Positions 42,637 through 52,312 of a stretch of 64,000 nucleotides of DNA are shown here, one piece after another. Location of the stretch: NCBI GenBank assembly GCA_027484445.1, contig JAIXSY010000020.1, positions 38,558 through 102,557 of the forward strand, written 5' to 3'. The translations under genes and the position numbers were made by a program. Below the pieces are notes generated by a model that saw only the letters and a program-made list of their open reading frames with translations, had not been told where the DNA came from and ran no database searches. The DNA is from Verrucomicrobiaceae bacterium (GTDB lineage: Bacteria > Verrucomicrobiota > Verrucomicrobiia > Verrucomicrobiales > Verrucomicrobiaceae). The first letter of the stretch is position 1; every line of letters begins with the position of its first letter.

Positions 42637-45600
42637 ATGTTTGACTGGATCATTAAAAAAATCATCGGCACGAAGAATCAGCGCACTGTGAAGCGCTTGC
42701 AGCCGATTGTGGCCGAGATCAACCGCATCGAGCAGAAGCTTCAGGGCGAGTCTGATGAGGCCCTGCGCGAACGAGTCGCCACCTGGAAGAGTCAGTTTCG
42801 AGCTTTTCATACCCCCCAGTTCCTGGGCGGTGTCTCTCTGCGAATCGCTGATGAAGAAACTGTGAATGCGTGCCTGCGCCATGTCGCGGGCTACTTTGGG
42901 GCCTTAAAGCAGCATTTTCCTTCCCTGGAAGATGCCTACCTCGCCGAGACTGCGTGGAATTCACTGTCCCTGGCCGAAAAAAAAGAACGCATCGACCGCG
43001 CGCGTGAAGCCTGGAATGACATCCAGCCGCGTTTTGCCGCCATCGAGGCAAAGATCCTGAATGACATCATGCCCGAGGTTTACGCCGTGGTGAAAAACAC
43101 TGCGCGTCGTCTCTGCGGCCAAGAGCACCTGGTCTGTGACACGCCGTTGAAGTGGAACATGGTCCACTTTGACGTGCAGCTGATTGGCGGCATCGCCCTG
43201 CATCGTGGCATGATCGCAGAGATGGCCACGGGTGAAGGCAAAACGCTCGTGGGTACCTTGCCCGTGACCTTAAATGCCCTCACGGGACGTGGAGTGCATG
43301 TCATCACGGTGAACGATTACCTCGCCCGACGTGACTCGGAATGGATGGGTTACCTCTACAAGTTCCTGGGACTCACCGTCGGGTGCATCCAAAACGACCA
43401 GCCCAGCCATCTGCGTCGCCAACAGTATGAGTGCGACATTACCTATGGCACGAACAGCGAGTTCGGCTTCGATTACCTGCGCGACAATGGCATGGCCTCC
43501 AGCAAGGAGCAGCAGGTGCAGCGTGGGCATTACTTCGCCATCGTGGATGAGGTGGACTCCGTGCTGATCGATGAGGCCCGCACCCCGCTGATCATCTCTG
43601 GCCCCGTAGCGGCCGCCGAGAGCAATCACCAGTTCGAGCGCTACAAACCTCTGGTGGAGCAGCTGGTGCGGCGTCAGACAACCTTCTGCAACCAACTCGC
43701 CACAGAAGCGAAGACACATGCAGAAAAAGGTGAACTTGAGGAGGCAGGCAAGAAGCTCTTCCAAGTCAAGCTAGGTCAGCCAAAAAACCGCGCTCTCATG
43801 CGTGCGATGGAAGATCCTGAGCTGCGTCGTGCGATGGAAAAGGCCGAGCTCAAGACCTACGAAGACACGCAGAAGAAGGACCTCTTTGCCCTCAAGGAAG
43901 ACCTTTACTTCTTCATCGAAGAGAAAAGCCATGACGCCGACCTGAGTGAAAAAGGACGGAACTTCCTCTCTCCCGATGATCCTGATGCGTTCGTGCTGCC
44001 CGATCTGGCCACGCTTTATTCCGAGATCGACGGCGACAAGACGGCGACGGATCAGGAAAAGCAGCAGAAAAAAGCCGAGCTTCAGGATCGCCTGAGCTTT
44101 CAGGGACAGCGCATCCACCAGATCAGTCAGCTACTTCGCGCCTACTGTCTTTACGAAAAAGACGTCGAGTATGTCGTCGAGGAGAACAAGGTGGTCATCG
44201 TGGACAGCCAGACTGGACGCAAGATGCCCGGCCGACGCTGGAGCGATGGCCTGCATCAAGCGGTTGAAGCCAAAGAAGGCGTACAGATCGACGCCGAAAC
44301 GCAAACGCTGGCCACCATCACCATTCAGAACTACTTCCGCCTTTATCAAAAACTCGGCGGCATGACCGGCACAGCCGAAACCGATGCGGCCGAGTTCCAT
44401 GACATTTACAAGCTCGACGTCCTAAACATCCCGACCAACAGGGTGGTCAAGCGCTTGGATCACAACGACAGCATCTACAAAACGCGTCGTGAAAAATACA
44501 ATGCCGTGATCGAAATGATCCGCGAACGCCATGCCAAGGGTCAGCCTCTTCTGGTTGGCACTGCGAGCGTCGAGGCCTCCGAGACGGTCAGCCGCATGCT
44601 GAAGCTGCAAAAGATCCCGCACGCAGTTCTGAATGCCAAGTATCACCGCCAGGAAGCGGAAATCGTCGCACGTGCCGGTCAAAAAGGTGCCGTAACCATC
44701 TCCACCAACATGGCTGGTCGTGGTACGGACATCAAGCTGGGCGAAGGCGTGGCCGAACTGGGTGGCCTGATGGTGCTGGCCACCGAACGCCACGAATCCC
44801 GACGCGTGGATCGCCAGCTACGCGGTCGCTGCGCCCGACAGGGAGACCCGGGCGAGAGCAAATTCTTCCTGAGCTTTGAGGATGATCTGATGCGCAACTT
44901 CGGCGCAGCAGACCGCATGACAAAGATGATGGAGCGCTTTGGCATGCAGGAAGGTGAGGAGCTTCAGCATCCATGGCTGAACCGCAGCGTCGAAACCGCC
45001 CAAAAGCGCGTGGAACAGCGGAACTACGTCTGGCGCAAACGCGTCTTGGAATATGACGATGTCATGAATCAGCAGCGCGAAGTGATTTACGAGCGCCGCA
45101 ACGAAGCCCTGGAATCGAACGATCCACGCCTGCTCATCAACGATGCCGTGGAGCAAGGTATCCAAGACCGCTTGGCCGAATTCCTGCCCCAAGACAAAGG
45201 CAGCGACATCGAGCCCGACTACGAAAACTTGCTCCAGTGGTTGAACAGCACCTTCCCTCTCGGGCTTCAGGAACTGCCTGAGGAATTCAAAACCCTGAGT
45301 TTCGAAGCCCAAGCAACCTGGGTGAAAGACAAAGTGCTCTCGGCCTACGACATCAAAGTTGGCGGTGCCAATCCGCAGGCTCTGCAAGAGATCGAGAAAA
45401 TGATCCTGCTCAACGCCATCGATCGTCTCTGGCAGGAGCATCTCTATGCTCTGGATGCGCTGAAAGAAGGCATCAGCCTGCGCAGCTACGGTCAAAAAGA
45501 CCCGCTGGTTGAGTTCAAGCAAGAAGCTTTCAGCATCTTCGCGGAACTGATGCGGAACATCCATGGAGAGATTCTGAACAACCTGTTCAAGAGCACTCAG

Positions 45601-45882
45601 CAACTCGCAGCCTTTGAGCACTTCCTGGCTCAACTCGCGATGATGCAGAGCGCCGGCAGCGAACCCAACGCTACCCCCCAATCCCCATCGAAGAAGCAAG
45701 CAGCGCCTGAAGAAACAAAGCCAAAGGCCTTCGACCCCGCCAAAGAAGGTCCCAAATTGATTCTGCCTAGCCAAGTCGCCCAACCACAAAGACGGCCCCT
45801 GGCTCAAAATGTTGGCAGAAACGACCCCTGCCCTTGCGGGAGCGGGAAAAAATTCAAGCAATGCTGCGGGCGGTTAGCCTGA
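42637..45882 (+). CDS. secA: Preprotein translocase ATPase SecA
   Basis: A 1081-residue motor of the Sec pathway. Walker A is MATGEGKTLVG (196-206), Walker B is IVDEVDSVLIDEAR (about 302-315), and the second ATPase domain carries MTGTAETDAAEF and TNMAGRGTDIKLG. The C-terminus has the zinc-binding SEC-C motif NDPCPCGSGKKFKQCCG for SecB or lipid contact. It is about 180 residues longer than E. coli SecA (901), with extra sequence in about 70-150 and 330-480 (helical, charged: THAEKGELEEAGKKLFQVK...), as seen in the long SecA proteins of Bacteroidetes. It follows hemL by 123 bases. Confidence 0.96.
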   Translation: MFDWIIKKIIGTKNQRTVKRLQPIVAEINRIEQKLQGESDEALRERVATWKSQFRAFHTPQFLGGVSLRIADEETVNACLRHVAGYFGALKQHFPSLEDAYLAETAWNSLSLAEKKERIDRAREAWNDIQPRFAAIEAKILNDIMPEVYAVVKNTARRLCGQEHLVCDTPLKWNMVHFDVQLIGGIALHRGMIAEMATGEGKTLVGTLPVTLNALTGRGVHVITVNDYLARRDSEWMGYLYKFLGLTVGCIQNDQPSHLRRQQYECDITYGTNSEFGFDYLRDNGMASSKEQQVQRGHYFAIVDEVDSVLIDEARTPLIISGPVAAAESNHQFERYKPLVEQLVRRQTTFCNQLATEAKTHAEKGELEEAGKKLFQVKLGQPKNRALMRAMEDPELRRAMEKAELKTYEDTQKKDLFALKEDLYFFIEEKSHDADLSEKGRNFLSPDDPDAFVLPDLATLYSEIDGDKTATDQEKQQKKAELQDRLSFQGQRIHQISQLLRAYCLYEKDVEYVVEENKVVIVDSQTGRKMPGRRWSDGLHQAVEAKEGVQIDAETQTLATITIQNYFRLYQKLGGMTGTAETDAAEFHDIYKLDVLNIPTNRVVKRLDHNDSIYKTRREKYNAVIEMIRERHAKGQPLLVGTASVEASETVSRMLKLQKIPHAVLNAKYHRQEAEIVARAGQKGAVTISTNMAGRGTDIKLGEGVAELGGLMVLATERHESRRVDRQLRGRCARQGDPGESKFFLSFEDDLMRNFGAADRMTKMMERFGMQEGEELQHPWLNRSVETAQKRVEQRNYVWRKRVLEYDDVMNQQREVIYERRNEALESNDPRLLINDAVEQGIQDRLAEFLPQDKGSDIEPDYENLLQWLNSTFPLGLQELPEEFKTLSFEAQATWVKDKVLSAYDIKVGGANPQALQEIEKMILLNAIDRLWQEHLYALDALKEGISLRSYGQKDPLVEFKQEAFSIFAELMRNIHGEILNNLFKSTQQLAAFEHFLAQLAMMQSAGSEPNATPQSPSKKQAAPEETKPKAFDPAKEGPKLILPSQVAQPQRRPLAQNVGRNDPCPCGSGKKFKQCCGRLA

Positions 45883-46037
45883 TGGCTTTGCATCAAACTC
45901 GACCCCTCGTTCATGCTTCTAGGACACATCAGGATTCACTCCTAGATGCATTTTCAGGGTTCTGAGTGACATAGTTTTGATAAAATAAATCAGACTGCGC
46001 CGATAGAATCTGCTAATTTTGATTTCAGTTTGTCCCA

Positions 46038-47057
46038 ATGTCAGAGTCCACATCCCTCCCGCTTCCTACCATTTCCGAATGGAAAGAGATCGTCGCTAAG
46101 TTCCAGGTTCCTTCCATCCCTCGTGCAATCTGGCAGATGGTAAACACCTTTGTCCCCTATGCTTTGTGCTGGTATTTGATGTGGCGGAGCCTTGAAGTGT
46201 CCTACTGGTTGACCCTGGCGCTATCGCTGCTCGGCGGTTTGTTTGTGGTGCGCATCTTCATCATTTTTCACGACTGCTGCCATGGCTCTTACTTTAAGTC
46301 GAAGCTGGCCACTGACATCGTGGGATTCATCACCGGCGTGTTGACCTTTACACCATACGGTCATTGGAGATGGCAGCACAATGTGCATCATGCCACCTCC
46401 GGGGATCTGGACCGCCGCGGAGAAGGTGACATTTGGACCCTGACTGTGCAGGAATACCTAGAGGCTTCTCTTTGGAAAAAGTTCGCTTACCGCTTGGCGC
46501 GCAATCCCCTCGTCCTTTTTGTCCTAGCACCGCTTGGCATGTTTTTGATTTACCAGCGCTTCCCTTCCTCTTCTGCGAAGGGAAAAGATCGCAAATCCGT
46601 GATGGCCATGAACCTAGCTCTGGCCGTCTGGGTGTCTCTGCTCTGCTGGATGATCGGTTGGAAAGCCTACCTGATGATTCAGCTGCCGATCACGATGGTA
46701 GCAGGTGCCGCTGGCATCTGGATGTTCTATGTGCAGCACCAGTATGAGGATGTTTACTGGGAGCACCATGACGAATGGAACTACACCGCCGCAGCTCTTC
46801 ACGGCAGCTCATTCTATAAGCTGCCCAAGATCCTACAGTGGTTCACCGGAAACATCGGCTTTCACCACATCCACCACCTGAGTCACAAGATCCCGAACTA
46901 CTATCTGGAGTCTTGCCACAACTCCCATCCGCTGTTCAAAAGCATTCAGCCTTTGACGTTTTGGAAGAGCCTGAAGTGCATGAACTTGAGGTTGTGGGAT
47001 GAGGAATCTCGACAACTCGTCAGCTTTGGCCACCTGAAGAAGATGCGCGCAGCGTGA
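46038..47057 (+). CDS. Fatty acid desaturase (di-iron membrane enzyme)
   Basis: A 339-residue membrane protein of the acyl-lipid or acyl-CoA desaturase superfamily. The three histidine boxes are present: HDCCH (78-82), HNVHH (114-118) and HHIHH (276-280). Additional His residues (WEHHDEWNY) lie in the middle. Four to six hydrophobic helices surround them. Such enzymes introduce cis double bonds into membrane acyl chains using O2. The position of the double bond cannot be read from the sequence. A 155-bp gap separates it from secA and contains no clear signal. Confidence 0.87.
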   Translation: MSESTSLPLPTISEWKEIVAKFQVPSIPRAIWQMVNTFVPYALCWYLMWRSLEVSYWLTLALSLLGGLFVVRIFIIFHDCCHGSYFKSKLATDIVGFITGVLTFTPYGHWRWQHNVHHATSGDLDRRGEGDIWTLTVQEYLEASLWKKFAYRLARNPLVLFVLAPLGMFLIYQRFPSSSAKGKDRKSVMAMNLALAVWVSLLCWMIGWKAYLMIQLPITMVAGAAGIWMFYVQHQYEDVYWEHHDEWNYTAAALHGSSFYKLPKILQWFTGNIGFHHIHHLSHKIPNYYLESCHNSHPLFKSIQPLTFWKSLKCMNLRLWDEESRQLVSFGHLKKMRAA

Positions 47058-47064
47058 GCCAAGC

Positions 47065-48642
47065 TCACGCCAAAAGGTAACCCGAAGCCAGTTGACGATA
47101 GGACTCGACCTGCTGGCTACACCATGCCGCGTCTTTCCCCAGCTCGGCGGCCATCAGCTCGGCAACGACGGGAGCCGCTTCCAGACTTGCTTTGGCATGG
47201 AGGAGCAGAGCTCGGGTTCGGCGAGCCAGCACGTCTTCCACTGTGCGTGCCATTTCATGCCGCACATGCCAGACGACCTCTGCTTTCACAAATTCCAGCT
47301 CAGGATGTAGGCGCTGGCTTAGAGACGAATGCGTGGCCATCAGGTCACGGATCGCACATGCATCACTGCCATACACCGCCCAGGGGTCACCCACATTTCG
47401 TTCGGATGAATCGGCACCATGAATCGGCAAATGATGCGTAAGGCAAACGCGGTGATCGAGAGCACCGATCATTTCCGCATGGTCCACCGCATCTTCTGCC
47501 ATCTTGCGGTAGGTCGTCCACTTCCCGCCAGACAGAGTCATCAGCCCAGAATCGGAGACAGAAATCAAATGGTCCCGCGACAGTGCAGCGGTGCTGCCAC
47601 CCGCCCCTGCCTTGATCAGCGGGCGCAGACCGGCGAAGTGACTGAGCACGTCCTCGCGAGTCGGATCACGCGTGAGGTAGCGGCGAATCTGCGTGAAGAT
47701 GAAATCGATCTCCTCCTCCAGCGCACGAGGCTCTAACGTGGCTTCTGTCACCGGCGTGTCCGTGGTGCCCACCACCACCCGACCATGCCAGGGAACCGCA
47801 AAAAGCACGCGTCCATCGTCGGTCTTTGGGATCATGATGGCGGACTCTCCTGGCAGAAACTCTCGGGGCAGGACCAGATGCACTCCCTGACTGGGGCTGA
47901 GCATCGGCGGCGCGCTGGGTTCGTCCATTTGTCTCACCGCATCGGCAAAGACGCCCGTGGCATTGATCACGACCTTTGCTTTGACCTGAAATTCACTGCC
48001 GCCCTCCTGATCCCGCAGCAGCACTCCAGCGATTTGACCTGCTTCTTTGATCAACCCACGACAAGCCACCTGATTGAGCAAAATCGCGCCCTGCTCGCCG
48101 GCTGTCTGCGCCAAGTTTACCGCCAAGCGCGCATCATCGAACTGGCCATCGTGATAAATGATTCCTCCGTTCAGACCCTCGGATTCCAGGTTGGGCAGCA
48201 GTTCGAGCACATCCTCCCGCGTCAGCCAGCGCGAAGGTTCCAAGCCGAGTCGTCCAGCAAGACCATCGTAAACCTTCATGCCGATGCCGTAAAACGGCCC
48301 CTCCCACCAATGATAATTCGGGATGACAAAAGGCAGGCTGTGCACTAGGTGCGGTGCATTCTGGACCAGCAGCCCACGCTCACGCAAGGCCTCTAGGACG
48401 AGAGAAATGTTTCCCTGCTTTAGGTAGCGCACGCCCCCATGGACGAGCTTGGTGCTGCGACTCGACGTGCCTTTGGCAAAGTCGGACTGCTCCACGAGCA
48501 GCACCGAATGACCGCGCGAAGCAGCATCGACCGCGATGCCGAGACCGCTGGCACCTCCACCAATCACCACCATGTCAAAAAGCATGCCTGACTGAGCCGC
48601 CTGGAGATGAGCTTCACGCTGAAAAGGGAGGGCTGCTGGCAT
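47065..48642 (-). CDS. glpD: Glycerol-3-phosphate dehydrogenase, FAD-dependent
   Basis: A 525-residue flavoprotein that oxidises sn-glycerol-3-phosphate to dihydroxyacetone phosphate and passes electrons to quinone at the inner membrane. The FAD motif is MVVIGGGASGLGIAVDAASRG (about 24-44), followed by KGTSSRSTKLVHGGVRYL. The substrate-domain segments FAVPWHGRVVVGTTDTPV and LSGGKWTTYRKMAEDAVDH are typical of GlpD. The helical C-terminal cap domain is present. No glpF or glpK is adjacent. Confidence 0.93.
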   Translation of the reverse strand: MPAALPFQREAHLQAAQSGMLFDMVVIGGGASGLGIAVDAASRGHSVLLVEQSDFAKGTSSRSTKLVHGGVRYLKQGNISLVLEALRERGLLVQNAPHLVHSLPFVIPNYHWWEGPFYGIGMKVYDGLAGRLGLEPSRWLTREDVLELLPNLESEGLNGGIIYHDGQFDDARLAVNLAQTAGEQGAILLNQVACRGLIKEAGQIAGVLLRDQEGGSEFQVKAKVVINATGVFADAVRQMDEPSAPPMLSPSQGVHLVLPREFLPGESAIMIPKTDDGRVLFAVPWHGRVVVGTTDTPVTEATLEPRALEEEIDFIFTQIRRYLTRDPTREDVLSHFAGLRPLIKAGAGGSTAALSRDHLISVSDSGLMTLSGGKWTTYRKMAEDAVDHAEMIGALDHRVCLTHHLPIHGADSSERNVGDPWAVYGSDACAIRDLMATHSSLSQRLHPELEFVKAEVVWHVRHEMARTVEDVLARRTRALLLHAKASLEAAPVVAELMAAELGKDAAWCSQQVESYRQLASGYLLA

Positions 48643-48696
48643 GGAAAGATAGAAGCAGCTTCACTTTGCCTACGCCAGCCTGAATCCAGGCAAAGC

Positions 48697-49161
48697 TCAA
48701 AGTCCGCCGAGCTGACAAATGCGCTCCCAGTGCACCTTTTCGACCGGGGTGATGGAAAGGCGATTGCCACGGCGCAGGATCAGCATGTCCGTCAGGGCAG
48801 GGTCCGCCCGCAGCATGTCCAGCGACACAAAGGTCTGAAAATCAGCTTGCCAGCGCACGTCCACCATGAGCCAACGTGGCTCCTCAGGCCGACTGCCCGC
48901 ATCGAAATACTCCGAGGCAGGGTCAAACTGAGTCGGGTCGGGGTAAGCTTCACGGACGATTTTCACCACCCCTGCGATGCCTGGAACAGGACAGCTGGAA
49001 TGATAAAAGAAGCCCAGGTCTCCCTCCTGCATCTGGTCCCGCATCATGTTTCTGACCTGATAATTGCGCACCCCATTCCAAGGTTCCGTTTTTTTGGGAC
49101 GCGACTTCAGATCGGTGAAGGAAAACACATCGGGTTCGGATTTCAGCAGCCAAAAGGACAT
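48697..49161 (-). CDS. EVE domain protein
   Basis: A 154-residue single-domain protein of the EVE (PUA-like) family: MSFWLLKSEPDVFSFTDL, WNGVRNYQVRNMMRDQMQEGDLGFFYHSS and GVVKIVREAYPDPTQFD are characteristic. The family is thought to bind modified bases in nucleic acid. It is divergent from dnaN. The frame is open to 49362, but only ATG 49161 gives the conserved start. Confidence 0.9.
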   Translation of the reverse strand: MSFWLLKSEPDVFSFTDLKSRPKKTEPWNGVRNYQVRNMMRDQMQEGDLGFFYHSSCPVPGIAGVVKIVREAYPDPTQFDPASEYFDAGSRPEEPRWLMVDVRWQADFQTFVSLDMLRADPALTDMLILRRGNRLSITPVEKVHWERICQLGGL

Positions 49162-49408
49162 GCGGCAGCAGATACACCAGCCGTCAGGGTCGCCAAGTGC
49201 GAAACCATTCGTTCCCATGAACATGCGCCCGATAAGCCACCGCAGGGCCAGAAGTATCTTTGGCGCAGCCATGCGGTGGCTTGATTTCCTTCGGGAACAA
49301 GCGCTGGAATCCGGCCCTAGGCCATAATTCCCTGCCAAACTCCTTGCCACTGCGATGGCCACTGGCTAAAAAGGCCCGTTCAACCCGCCACGCGGGCGTT
49401 TCCCCTTT

Positions 49409-50506
49409 ATGAAGTTCACGATCAGCAAGGACACCCTCCAGCAGGCCATCAACCAGGTCCAGCACGTGGTCAGCGCCCGCACCACGCTGGCCATTCTCTC
49501 CAATGTGCTCCTGAAAGCCAAGGATGGGAGCCTGGAGCTCACCACGACCGATCTGGACGTCGGAGTCACTTGCACGGTGCCAGCCGAGGTCGAGGAAGAA
49601 GGTGCCACCACACTGCCGGCTCGCCGATTGGCCACCATCGTCCGGGAACTACCTGCGGATGAAATCCAGATCAGCGTCGATGAGAAGAACTATGCCTCCA
49701 TTCGCAGCGGACCTTCCTTCTTCAAAGTCGTCGGCCTGACCAGCGAAGAATTCCCTGCCCTGCCCCGCTTCGACGATGCCCGCGAGTTCATCCTGCCCCA
49801 GGCCGTCATGCGGGATTGCCTGCGCCGCACCTCTTACGCCATCTCGACGGATGAGACGCGCTATGTGCTGAATGGCATCCTTTTTTCCTTCAAAAACAAC
49901 GCGTTGACCATGGTCGCGACCGATGGCCGTCGCCTCGCCATGGTGGAGCAAGATGTGGAATTCCCCCAAAGTCAGGAAGTGGATATCATCGTGCCGACCA
50001 AGGCCGTGAACGAACTGGCCCGTCTCTGTGGTGACGATGGAGATGTCGTCATCCGCGTCACCGGCAGCCAAGTAGGCTTCGATTTGGGCAGCAGCCTGCT
50101 GATCAGCAAACTGATCGACGGCAACTACCCGAACTACCGCCAGGTCATTCCCGGAGAGGCCAAAGAACGCATCGTGCTCGAGCGGGAACCATTCCTGCGT
50201 GCCATCGGACGTGTCTCGTTGCTGGCCAGCGACAAATCGAACTCTGTAAAATTCCAATTCACGGATGGACAAGTGGAGATCATCGCCAGCAGCCCAGACA
50301 TTGGAGAAGCGCGCGAGACGATTGCCATCAACTACAAAGGCACGCCGATCACAATCGCCTTCAACCCGGAATTCACCATGGCACCTCTGCGCAACCTGAG
50401 CGCGGATGAAGTGACGCTGCATCTTATCGACGAAATCAGCCCCGGCGTGATTCGCACGGGAGAGCACTTCCTTTACGTGCTGATGCCGATGCGCGTGAAC
50501 AGCTGA
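49409..50506 (+). CDS. dnaN: DNA polymerase III sliding clamp, beta subunit
   Basis: A 365-residue protein with three repeated clamp domains. Key segments are MKFTISKDTLQQAINQVQHVVSARTTLAILSNVLL, LELTTTDLDVGV, FRCT-type region LRRTSYAISTDETRYVLNGILF and the C-terminal HFLYVLMPMRV (the LPMR-type end that lines the partner pocket). It tethers polymerase III to DNA. It is not next to dnaA, recF or gyrB, and no DnaA-box cluster is evident around it, so it does not mark the replication origin here. Confidence 0.95.
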   Translation: MKFTISKDTLQQAINQVQHVVSARTTLAILSNVLLKAKDGSLELTTTDLDVGVTCTVPAEVEEEGATTLPARRLATIVRELPADEIQISVDEKNYASIRSGPSFFKVVGLTSEEFPALPRFDDAREFILPQAVMRDCLRRTSYAISTDETRYVLNGILFSFKNNALTMVATDGRRLAMVEQDVEFPQSQEVDIIVPTKAVNELARLCGDDGDVVIRVTGSQVGFDLGSSLLISKLIDGNYPNYRQVIPGEAKERIVLEREPFLRAIGRVSLLASDKSNSVKFQFTDGQVEIIASSPDIGEARETIAINYKGTPITIAFNPEFTMAPLRNLSADEVTLHLIDEISPGVIRTGEHFLYVLMPMRVNS

Positions 50507-50553
50507 TCAGGCTCTCTTGTTTTCTCAACACCACGACACTTCCCCCTGCTCCG

Positions 50554-51138
50554 ATGTCCATCCTCCGCTCAGCCATCGTTCTGTCCGCAGCCGCATTGTG
50601 CGTGGCCTGCCAGTCCCAACCCCAACCGCGGCCCTTTGCAGGACGTGGGGGCCGCAATCTGGATCAACCTCCACGCTACGGTGAAGCCAATCGCTACGTC
50701 GAGCCCATCGCGCCCGCCCCTGGACAGATGGCGATCGACCCCAATGCGGCAGCCGCTGCGGCTGCCGCAGGCATCGACCCTCGTACCCTGCCCCCTGGAG
50801 CTAACTTGACGCCTCCTGCGAATGTGCCCGTGACCCCTCCCCCAGGACTCGATCAGGGGCTGACCGTCACTCCCCCTGCACCCAATTACCCAGCTGTTCC
50901 AGGCACTCCCGGTGCCGTTCAGCCGCCAGCGGTGACTCCCCCCACCGTCACGCCGACGACTCCGCCAACGATGCCTCCGGCCACGAGCGATGTGCCTTAT
51001 GCACGCCCCGTGCCGGGCAGACCTGGCTACGTTTACACCCCGAAAGGTGGCAAAATCATCAGTGTGGAAGGCCTTCGTCCTGGCACCAAAGCCAAGGATC
51101 AAGACACCGGAGAGATCTTCCGCGTGCCCTATCAGTGA
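50554..51138 (+). CDS. Proline-rich probable lipoprotein of unknown function
   Basis: A 194-residue protein with a hydrophobic leader ending ALCVAC (lipobox-like, cysteine 19, although the -3 residue is not the usual Leu/Val). The middle 110 residues are very rich in Pro, Thr, Ala and Val (NVPVTPPPGLDQG, AVTPPTVTPTTPP), a likely extended linker. The last 45 residues are a compact basic/polar domain (GYVYTPKGGKIISVEGLRPGTKAKDQDTGEIFRVPYQ). It follows dnaN by 47 bases. No family is recognised. Confidence 0.6.
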   Translation: MSILRSAIVLSAAALCVACQSQPQPRPFAGRGGRNLDQPPRYGEANRYVEPIAPAPGQMAIDPNAAAAAAAAGIDPRTLPPGANLTPPANVPVTPPPGLDQGLTVTPPAPNYPAVPGTPGAVQPPAVTPPTVTPTTPPTMPPATSDVPYARPVPGRPGYVYTPKGGKIISVEGLRPGTKAKDQDTGEIFRVPYQ

Positions 51139-51341
51139 AGCTCGCATCGAGCACGGCAGGAATGGCTTTGGGAATGACCAAGCCGCAGAGCTAGCCACGC
51201 CTCGGGCTGCATCTTCAAAGGTTAGGCCTGAACCGAGCCAAACAGGCCCTGTGGATTTCCTGGGTTGCCAGGGGCTTGTGCTATCGCTTAAGTGGCATTG
51301 CCTTATCCAACCCTTTCTCGCTAAACTTTTCAAACACCCTC

Positions 51342-52283
51342 ATGATCGACGTTCAGGACCTCACCAAGCAATATGCCGGACGTGTGGCCGTGGACCGATT
51401 GACCTTTCAGGTGGACCCAGGGCAGATCGTCGGGTTTCTCGGACCCAATGGTGCCGGAAAATCGACCACGATGCGCATTTTGTCGGGTTACATGCCTCCG
51501 ACAAGTGGGCGCGCACGCGTCAATGGGCATGATGTTTTTCATGAATCCCTGCGCGTCCGAGAAAGCATTGGCTACATGCCTGAGACGGCTCCGCTCTACA
51601 CCGACATGCGGGTGAAAGAATACCTGCGTTTTCGGGCTGAATTGAAAGGTCTGTCAGGACGAGCCCTGGGACAGCGCCTCGGCGAAGTCATGGACCTCTG
51701 CATGATCTCCGATGTGCGGCGCCGACTGATTGGCCATTTGTCGAAGGGTTATCGCCAACGCGTGGCCCTAGCGGATGCCCTTTTGCACAAACCGCCGCTG
51801 CTGATTCTGGATGAGCCCACAAACGGGCTCGACCCTGTGCAGATTCGTCAAGTCCGCGAGATCCTGCAGAACTTGAAACCGGCGCACACCATTCTGCTCT
51901 CCACTCACATTTTGCAGGAGGTGGAGGCTGTCTGCGATCGCGTGTTGATGATTCACCAGGGACGGATTTTGGCCCACGACACGCCGGACAAGCTGACCCG
52001 CCAACTGCGCGCGGCGACACTCGTTCAGCTCGAACTGAAAGGCGGTGGCGCGAATCTGCTGACGCAGCTAGAGGCCCTGCCGAATGTGCGCAAAGCCACT
52101 TTGGATGGCGAAGATGCTGGCTGGAAGCGGATCAGCCTACGCGTGGAAGCGCGGCAAGATGTGCGAGAAGCCGTCATGAACCTCGCCAGTAGCGAACGCT
52201 GGCAGCTGCGCGAAATTCACCGCCAGATGCCCACGCTGGAGGATGTCTTTGTGGAACTCGTCGCTTCTGATCGAACCCGCTGA
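51342..52283 (+). CDS. ABC transporter ATP-binding protein, GldA-like
   Basis: A 313-residue ATPase. Walker A is GPNGAGKST (about 33-41), the signature is HLSKGYRQRVALADAL, Walker B is LLILDEPTNGLD, and the switch His is in STHILQE. The C-terminal 90 residues form the extension common to exporters of this class (GldA/NatA type). It is the first gene of a three-gene set with a permease and an auxiliary membrane protein, matching the gldA-gldF-gldG layout; in Bacteroidetes such genes affect gliding, elsewhere the substrate is unknown. ATG 51342 was preferred to the open extension from 51276. Confidence 0.88.
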   Translation: MIDVQDLTKQYAGRVAVDRLTFQVDPGQIVGFLGPNGAGKSTTMRILSGYMPPTSGRARVNGHDVFHESLRVRESIGYMPETAPLYTDMRVKEYLRFRAELKGLSGRALGQRLGEVMDLCMISDVRRRLIGHLSKGYRQRVALADALLHKPPLLILDEPTNGLDPVQIRQVREILQNLKPAHTILLSTHILQEVEAVCDRVLMIHQGRILAHDTPDKLTRQLRAATLVQLELKGGGANLLTQLEALPNVRKATLDGEDAGWKRISLRVEARQDVREAVMNLASSERWQLREIHRQMPTLEDVFVELVASDRTR

Positions 52284-52312
52284 TTGCCTCGATTTCTTCA
52301 ACCCCATTCGTC

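Noticed and set aside
44818..45861. A 347-codon open frame antisense to secA
   Set aside because: It lies opposite the conserved SecA C-terminal domains, and no family resemblance is visible.
49162..50600. A replication origin at dnaN
   Set aside because: No dnaA, recF or gyrB neighbour and no cluster of DnaA boxes is seen; the clamp gene is alone.
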